64,000 nt of DNA from contig NW_026570434.1 in assembly GCF_019649055.1 (NCBI RefSeq), positions 62,001 to 126,000 on the forward strand, in the 5' to 3' direction. The translations under genes were made by a program, and so were the position numbers. The stretch is from Paramacrobiotus metropolitanus. Taxonomy: Eukaryota; Tardigrada; Eutardigrada; Parachela; Macrobiotidae. Shown one piece after another: positions 58,424-64,000 of the stretch (positions are counted from its first letter, which is position 1; the number at the start of each line of letters is the position of its first letter). The notes beneath the pieces are model-generated. The model was not told the DNA's origin and ran no database searches. It saw only the letters and a list, made by a program, of their open reading frames with translations.

Positions 58424-61400
58424 TCAGTGTCGCGAACCAAAACGACCGCGCTCGTCCAGGTAATAATCATTGTTACTGGTGGAGGTTGTCTGCACCGGAC
58501 AGCCGCTGACGATGTACCATTTGGCCCATGTGCCGCTCGTGAAGGTCCACGCGGTGCAGCCCGCTGTGACGACAGTGGCGTAGCTGGCATTGCGCACATC
58601 CAGTCGCAGGGCATTGAGAATAGGGATCCCGTCAAATCGGTTCGCCGCACTGTTGTAGCGGAACACTCGCGCCCAACGCCAAAACCAAATTTGAAAAACG
58701 ATGGTGATGACCATCGTAAGACGGTATTCCACGGTATTGCAATAGTAGTTTTACACTTGTCTCAGCGACTGTGGTCGGAATACAACCGTAAAGCGACCCA
58801 TAGGAAATTTCCGAGGGTAGAACGATTGTTGGGACATTCATCGGTATTAACTACCGTAGTGAATTACGAGTCGCTACGACACTAGTAGCCCATCCGATGC
58901 AGCAACCGTAGTGGTAACCGAGGGTGAAACGACCGTCGCTGGCGGATACGGTGGTCATCGCGGCTTGGCCTAGCCGGTAGTTACCTGACTTATCTTGTTG
59001 GCGGTAAAACGTAGTTATCACCTTGTGGCGGTAGACATTGCTTTTTGCTCTCGGCCACGTTACCGGATCAGAGCTAACCGGACTGTAATAATATTCGAGC
59101 TGCATGTGTTGAAATATACGTAAACCTAAAACCACTATTTTCGAAACGCATTTGCTTAAAATCTATTAAAACTGTAACTATTTCGAATTTGGCCTGGAAA
59201 AGTTTGGAATAACTCGTAATGCTTCAAAAGACCCATACAGCTTGTGCCGGCTGGACTGGTGGCCAAAAATATTCCCGCGGACGGCGGACTGCGGCGGAGG
59301 TAAGAACTACTAAGAACTATAAGGGTAAAATTACCTTTTCGAAGTACATACCTCAAACATTGTATTGTTTACAAAAGCTTGTCAAAAACTTTATAATGCA
59401 GCAGAATATAATGCATGTTTCTGCAATAACGAGTCTGTGAGAATGAATAATTATCGCGTTATTGCTAAATAGGAGTAAAATTTAAAGTCTTTGAGAACTG
59501 CATGGACTGCAGTCACTGTGTGCAGGCTGCAAGGTTTTGAATCAATATGCATTTTGTAAAGAATTTGGAAGCGTTTAAAGCCTTCAACAGTCCTCGGCCC
59601 GAAGTTTGCAGTAGGAAAGATAAGGATTAAGTCTCGTAAGATTTCTTTTAATGATTTTTTATGCCACGAATATATACATAGGTGTGAGTCTGCCATTAGA
59701 ATCTGCCATTAGAAAAATTGTCGAACCACTCATTTACCAGATTTCCAAGTTTTTGAGACAGGTCTAAATTTGGTGTGTCGAGGTCCCCGAAACTTGTGAG
59801 CGAGTGGCTCTATAATTTTTCTGATGGCGGATTCAGAATCAGCGCACCTGGTTTGACTAGAATATGTGGTTGAAACCCGAAAAACAACATTCCCCCTGGG
59901 GCGCTATTGCGACCGCCGGAGGTGGCGGTACCGTATGGGGCGCTGGACCCCTCAGGGGCGACATTTTATTTTTCAAGGGGGGATAGTTTTTCTAGGTCAA
60001 AAAAATTCGCTGATCCTGAATCTGCAATCGGCTTATTCAAAAAACCGATTGGCGTGTGGGGTGTTGTCTAAAAAAGCCCCTGGGTGTGACTGTGACTCAT
60101 ATAATTTTCTAAACCGAGTTAAGATTGCCATCATTTTCTTCCATGTATTATGCAAGTAAAATAATAGGATGGGTGCAATATTTTCCGTCGGGTCGAACAA
60201 TTGTTATTGCCGATATTCTAAGACCTTAGTTCTCTCTTAAACCGCTGTTGTTGCAGATATCCTGAATGCATCCCAGCGACTACGCATTGACGGCGCCACC
60301 ATACATTGCCATCGCGTGACGGCAGCCACGTTCTGTCACTGCAATTGGTAATAATTTATTGACTTACCTGTCCATGTTCGCTATGTAGCATCAAGCATGT
60401 ACCAATATCTGATTTTTTCATGATTCCACCCAGACAGATTTCAAATTTCTTTGTTATTGCACTCACTTTTCTATTATGCTGACGGTTCACAGATTACTTA
60501 ATACGTTGAGGACAATGTAGTCTAATAATTACAGAATAATCATGAACTGCTGTCAATTGGTAAAGGATATTCTTAGGGTAACCAGCAGGAGATTCTTAGG
60601 GTAATCACAGGAGGTCCTCTGCACACAAAATACTCGTATACGCCCGCATAGCTTGAACTAAATCTACACGCAAAATACCTTGCTTCTGTAGTATTACTTA
60701 TATAATTTACTGAGAAAAATCACTTGCCTTACCGCACGCTATTATTTACTTAAATTAGTCGTTTTACATTTATTGACACTACCGTCTCTCGATACCCTGT
60801 GTCCAGTGTTAATTTAATTGATCCTTATTTTTACTATTTTGCAGAAATGCGCCACGGAAAAGCTCGGATGAAGGGTCGGAAACTGTCAGTCTCCCTTTAT
60901 CGGAAAATATTCCACTGACCCGGAGCAGTTTAAGCATTCCATAAAACATTATTCCTGTTTTTGTTTGCATTCATAGTTCTAAAATCCTTTCCGTTTTCCT
61001 GGCTTACTGTTTTGCATCAACTGACAGTGAGCAGAGATCTGATCTATGGACTTTTATTTTACTTTTTATTTTTATCATTAATATTGTTAGCATTTTCTTA
61101 GTGAGCTTAGTAAATGTTAAAGTTTGAGTTGAAATAAAAACTACCGTGTTACGATGGTTTTTGCCCACACAAATATAAAATAGATATACCATAGTACGGA
61201 CGACTGTATTCCCACCGTAGAATGTGTTTGTTTCTCCACCGTATTTCTACGGTAGTTACATACCACACTACGCCAACCCACTGTTTTAATTACGACGGTC
61301 TTACTACGGTTGACTTAACCATGTTACTACGGTATTAACGAAGAATCCCCGAGTGTCGCTACAACGAAGAAAACCATGGTCGTATTTTCCTCGAACGACC

Positions 61401-62625
61401 GTCGTCTTGCAACACTCGTAATACCGTAGTAACATAGTTCAAATTTGGCGTTGGGCGGCCTTCATTCGCAATAGTCCAGATCTCACCGTCCTCCCCAATG
61501 CTGATCCATTCTAGGTAGTCGAAATTATTATCCGTGGTTGCGCCTAAGAGGTTCCACGTTCCGGTTGCGAGGATACCTGTGGCTGTACAACGAAGAATTT
61601 TAAAAGTGCATCAGCAGTTTGAAATAGTTGCGATTTTGAAGACGCGGGATCAACGATGCGCATCTACAATTCTATGGGTAGCTCAAACAGAATTTTCGGT
61701 TAACCCTCCTAACCTGTATAGGTTCGTGCTACTCCCTGGTAACTCCTCGGGGCCACCAACTTGATTGCCGCAGCGTTGTCCTTGTTCCTTGCGTTAATCT
61801 AAAAGAAAAGTGCATGCAGTCCTGTTACATTCGAGGTTCCTCGTCATTCTACATGAGCAGAAGACGCAGCAACACGGTAATTTATGTACAGACCTTATTT
61901 AAACAGCAAAGGCAGTGCTCACAGACAGACTTTTAGCATCTGGATCTAGTAAGCAAAGCAGTTACCGAATTTTATCGTTTACGAACAACAATGTATCTAA
62001 TTCTAAAATCTGTAGCTGAACTAATAATCTGAACAAGTATTAATAACATGATCAGTTCCGACTATTTTCAGTTTTTACAACGTTTTATTTGGTTTTTACT
62101 TTCAAGCACTTGCATCTCTAAATTCAGTAAGTGTGAAATTACCGTAGATGTGATGGGATATAAGAAATGCACCTGCATGTTTTCGTTATTAACCGAGCTA
62201 CATGTATTAACCGTCTTTGAACCATCCAGTGGGAAGTGCGCCAATAGCGAATTGCTTCATCGTTAACATGCACTTACTTGTTTACACAAGACATTATTCG
62301 TATACTCCCACGTGTTGCTGTTTGAATTAAAGCGGGAGGGTTCACCCGTCTTGGTGCACATGTGATGCCAGCCATCCGGACTGGCGCCCACACTGCGTGC
62401 GTGTGTTGAGATCACAGGGATATCTGGATTGCCCACCAGCGTCGGCGCGGGCAGTGCAACCCACGTTGTCCCATTTAGACGATGAACGGCGCCGGTTCGA
62501 TCGATAGCCAACAGGTAACTGCCTTTCCCGGAGATGTAAGAGAAATTGCTGGCCGGCGCACTTGGCGATGGGACCTGTCAAGCCCCGGGCAAGGCCGTAG
62601 CAAACAGGGCACTTTCCAGAAGCAT
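58424..62625 (-). pseudogene. Tectonin-like gene copy 3, disrupted
   Basis: Exon 1 is 62278-62625 and exon 2 is 61714-61798. Exon 3 starts at 61576, is cut at 61458 by an inserted element and resumes at 58669 down to the stop at 58424. The pieces match copies 1 and 2: FSYISGKGSYLLAIDRTG, SVGASPDGWHHMCTKTG, ISIGEDGEIWTIANEG, then VFRYN, RFDGIPILNAL and NDYYLDERGRFGSRH. Removing the insert restores an uninterrupted frame across the site. A TGA also lies between the signal peptide (MLLESALFATALPGA) and the mature part (QVPSPSAP). Unlike its sisters it has an extra intron (61577-61713). Two independent lesions make it a pseudogene. Confidence 0.8.
58670..61457. mobile_element. 2.8-kb element inserted in tectonin copy 3
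   Basis: Ends are inverted copies CGCCCAACGCC (58670-58680 and 61447-61457), each followed inward by AAATTTGAA. Joining the flanks (CACTCG and GCCTTC) recreates the expected gene sequence with no bases left over, so no target duplication is evident. Subterminal zones at both ends are full of ACCGTAGT/TACTACGGT words (for example 58854, 58904, 61304, 61328, 61422). Inside are an inverted pair GGATTCAGAATCAGCG (59829 and about 60008-60022) and a tandem ATTCTTAGGGTAA repeat (60566-60615). I see no transposase; it is non-autonomous or of an unrecognised type. Confidence 0.75.
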
Positions 62626-62783
62626 TTAAGAGAAGATTACCGCTTGACCTTTCAGAAAAACGCTAACAGCCGCAAAATTGGAAACGTGTAAGACAGAACG
62701 GAGAAACGCAGTAGGTACACTAACGCAGAAGGAAACCTTTGGTCTTGAAACCGGAAACTGGTTTTGGCTTGCCACTTCAGCTG

Positions 62784-62792
62784 CTATTTATA
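62784..62792 (-). promoter_or_regulatory. TATA box of tectonin copy 3
   Basis: TATAAATAG on the minus strand about 160 bp before the start codon, equivalent to the boxes of copies 1 and 2. The promoter shape persists although the gene is broken. Confidence 0.5.
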
Positions 62793-63389
62793 CGCACGGT
62801 ATCCGAAAAACAGGACCATTATTTACGATAATAAAGATGTTTTCATCCTAACTGAAGTCGCGTAATAAAATCATGGAATTTTTGTTACCAGACTAAGTGC
62901 AAGGAGCCCTGCTAGCTGCACTGTGAAACTGGGAATATTGTTTTTCTATTTACGAGGCTTCTATAATGCCGTACATCGTGGTTGTGCAACGACAGACTCG
63001 TCAAATTCTCTTGTTTATTTACTTATGACAACCTAAATTCCATTGTAATGGCAGTCAGGTGCTAACGCTCGGAATCAGGCTTTTTCCGCCCATCATTGTC
63101 GAAAAACAAAGCTGTAAATTCTTGTTGGTCTATTCAACTACTAGAAAAGAAAATAATAAAAATCCATGGATATGTGGGTGTTTATCTAGCTTTTATCGCT
63201 TTCCTGGCTAGACAAACAAAAGTATGCTCCGCAATAACACCGTTGTGGAATTGGCTGTCAGGTTTACACGAATACTGCCCTGATTGTGTGCAGCATGGAT
63301 GATTCGGTATTTCTTTTTACAGAAAAATAAAAATTATTTCGGGAATGAATATAGTAAAAAATGCCTGGGTGCTGAGAACAGAGCTGCCG

Positions 63390-63808
63390 TTATACCGTAG
63401 AAACTCGTATTTCCCGGCATGAAATGAGACAGCACCAGAAAAGCAGTAATCATTTCTCCCGTAATAGGATTGCTTTCGACGAGGTTATACTTGCTATAAA
63501 AGGCGCAGTAGAAGAGTTAACGAGACACCTGCAATGCTGTATCACGGACTGAAGCATTTCGGATTTCACGGTGCATTTCCGCCTGCTGTTCCACCAAAGT
63601 TGGAGGTCTTCCTCCCTGCCTGCCCGGCACAGGCGCTCCTCCCTTGCAGTGGAGATTTGCTGTTTTTCCCTCTGGTGACCCGATAATGCTGTCCGCTGGC
63701 AATGTCTCCGCAGTCTTGCTCCTTGAAGACTTCTCCTTTCAATGCACGGTGCCGCTTTTCGCAAAACGGAGCGCGCGAGCGCATTGTCTACTCGTAGGTT
63801 TTTATTGA
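63390..63808 (-). pseudogene. Degenerate copy of the Ig-domain exon
   Basis: Starts after a T-rich acceptor (GATTTTTTTAG) like the exon at 1-638. The frame carrying PADSIIGSPEGKTANLHC and KGGAPVPG matches PADSIIRAPEGRTARIHC there, and the end (ESNPITGEMIT, then CGGGAAATACGA) matches too. Frameshifts separate these pieces, and the closing Cys codon region is lost. Paralogous remnant at the opposite edge of the window. Confidence 0.7.
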
Positions 63809-64000
63809 CTAAAAAAATCACGGCAATATCTGCATGTTCCTACTTAGGTTGTACCGGACACTACTAGGAGCTCTGACGTAGTACACTCTAACGTTGTATA
63901 AATTGCACAGCTGAGCTCCGTCTGCCCACGAACCAATCTGGCACCTTCCTGTTCTTTTTGGTGTTGTTTTAGCAGCAGTGCAATCGCGAACGAGTATGAA

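Noticed and set aside
60566-60615. TTAGGG words suggesting an interstitial telomere repeat
   Set aside because: Only two copies, 27 bp apart, inside a larger ATTCTTAGGGTAA unit; a short tandem duplication.

Overview
The window reads as nuclear DNA of a small-genome invertebrate. Coding sequence is cut into short exons by GT..AG introns, many of 50-200 bp. Genes have TATA boxes and AATAAA signals, and MITEs and decayed retroelements are common. The chain of DUF7042-family exons and the Ig-domain exons fit an ecdysozoan. A tardigrade is a reasonable guess, but nothing here proves it. There are no bacterial-style operons, rRNA genes or CRISPR arrays.

Layout. 0-1.2 kb: minus-strand exons of Ig-domain and membrane proteins. 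1.3-10 kb: gene-poor, with two inverted-repeat elements. 10-21.2 kb: a minus-strand gene of the DUF7042/7043/7044/7045 family, reconstructable from 11 exons with one apparent single-base deletion, plus two broken partial copies beyond its 3' end and two inverted-repeat insertions. 26-28 kb, 53.8-56.4 kb and 58.4-63 kb: three paralogous blocks, each with a small secreted tectonin-like protein gene. The third is dead: it carries a stop at the end of the signal peptide and a 2.8-kb inserted element. 28.2-29.8 kb: a retroelement C-terminal fragment between inverted copies of another repeat.

31.1-42.3 kb is the most striking segment. It looks like a large multi-gene DNA transposon or related selfish element. 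It holds a tnp2/CMC-like transposase of about 808 residues in two exons, a BEN-domain gene, a small acidic-protein gene and a multi-zinc-finger/RING gene. About 20 palindromes with a GTCGAC core (GGAGTCGACTCC, GGGTCGACCC, AGGTCGACCT and relatives) are strewn through it every 200-550 bp. They lie in exons, introns and UTRs and in several reading frames, and are nearly absent elsewhere in the window. This suggests a dispersed DNA-level recognition site belonging to the element.

42-48 kb: a decayed non-LTR retrotransposon on the minus strand. 48.3-50.2 kb: a non-autonomous element with terminal inverted repeats and internal TGACCA..TGGTCA dyads. 50.3-50.5 kb: a hAT-like MITE with an 8-bp target duplication. 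50.8-52.1 kb: a broken alpha-carbonic anhydrase. 52.2-53.3 kb: an intact ANP32-like gene with a TATA box and repeated dyads in its promoter. The right edge carries a degenerate copy of the Ig exon seen at the left edge, so the window is partly built from repeated duplications of Ig and tectonin loci.

Exon boundaries were derived by hand from splice signals, reading-frame phase and remembered family patterns. All counts were made by eye.
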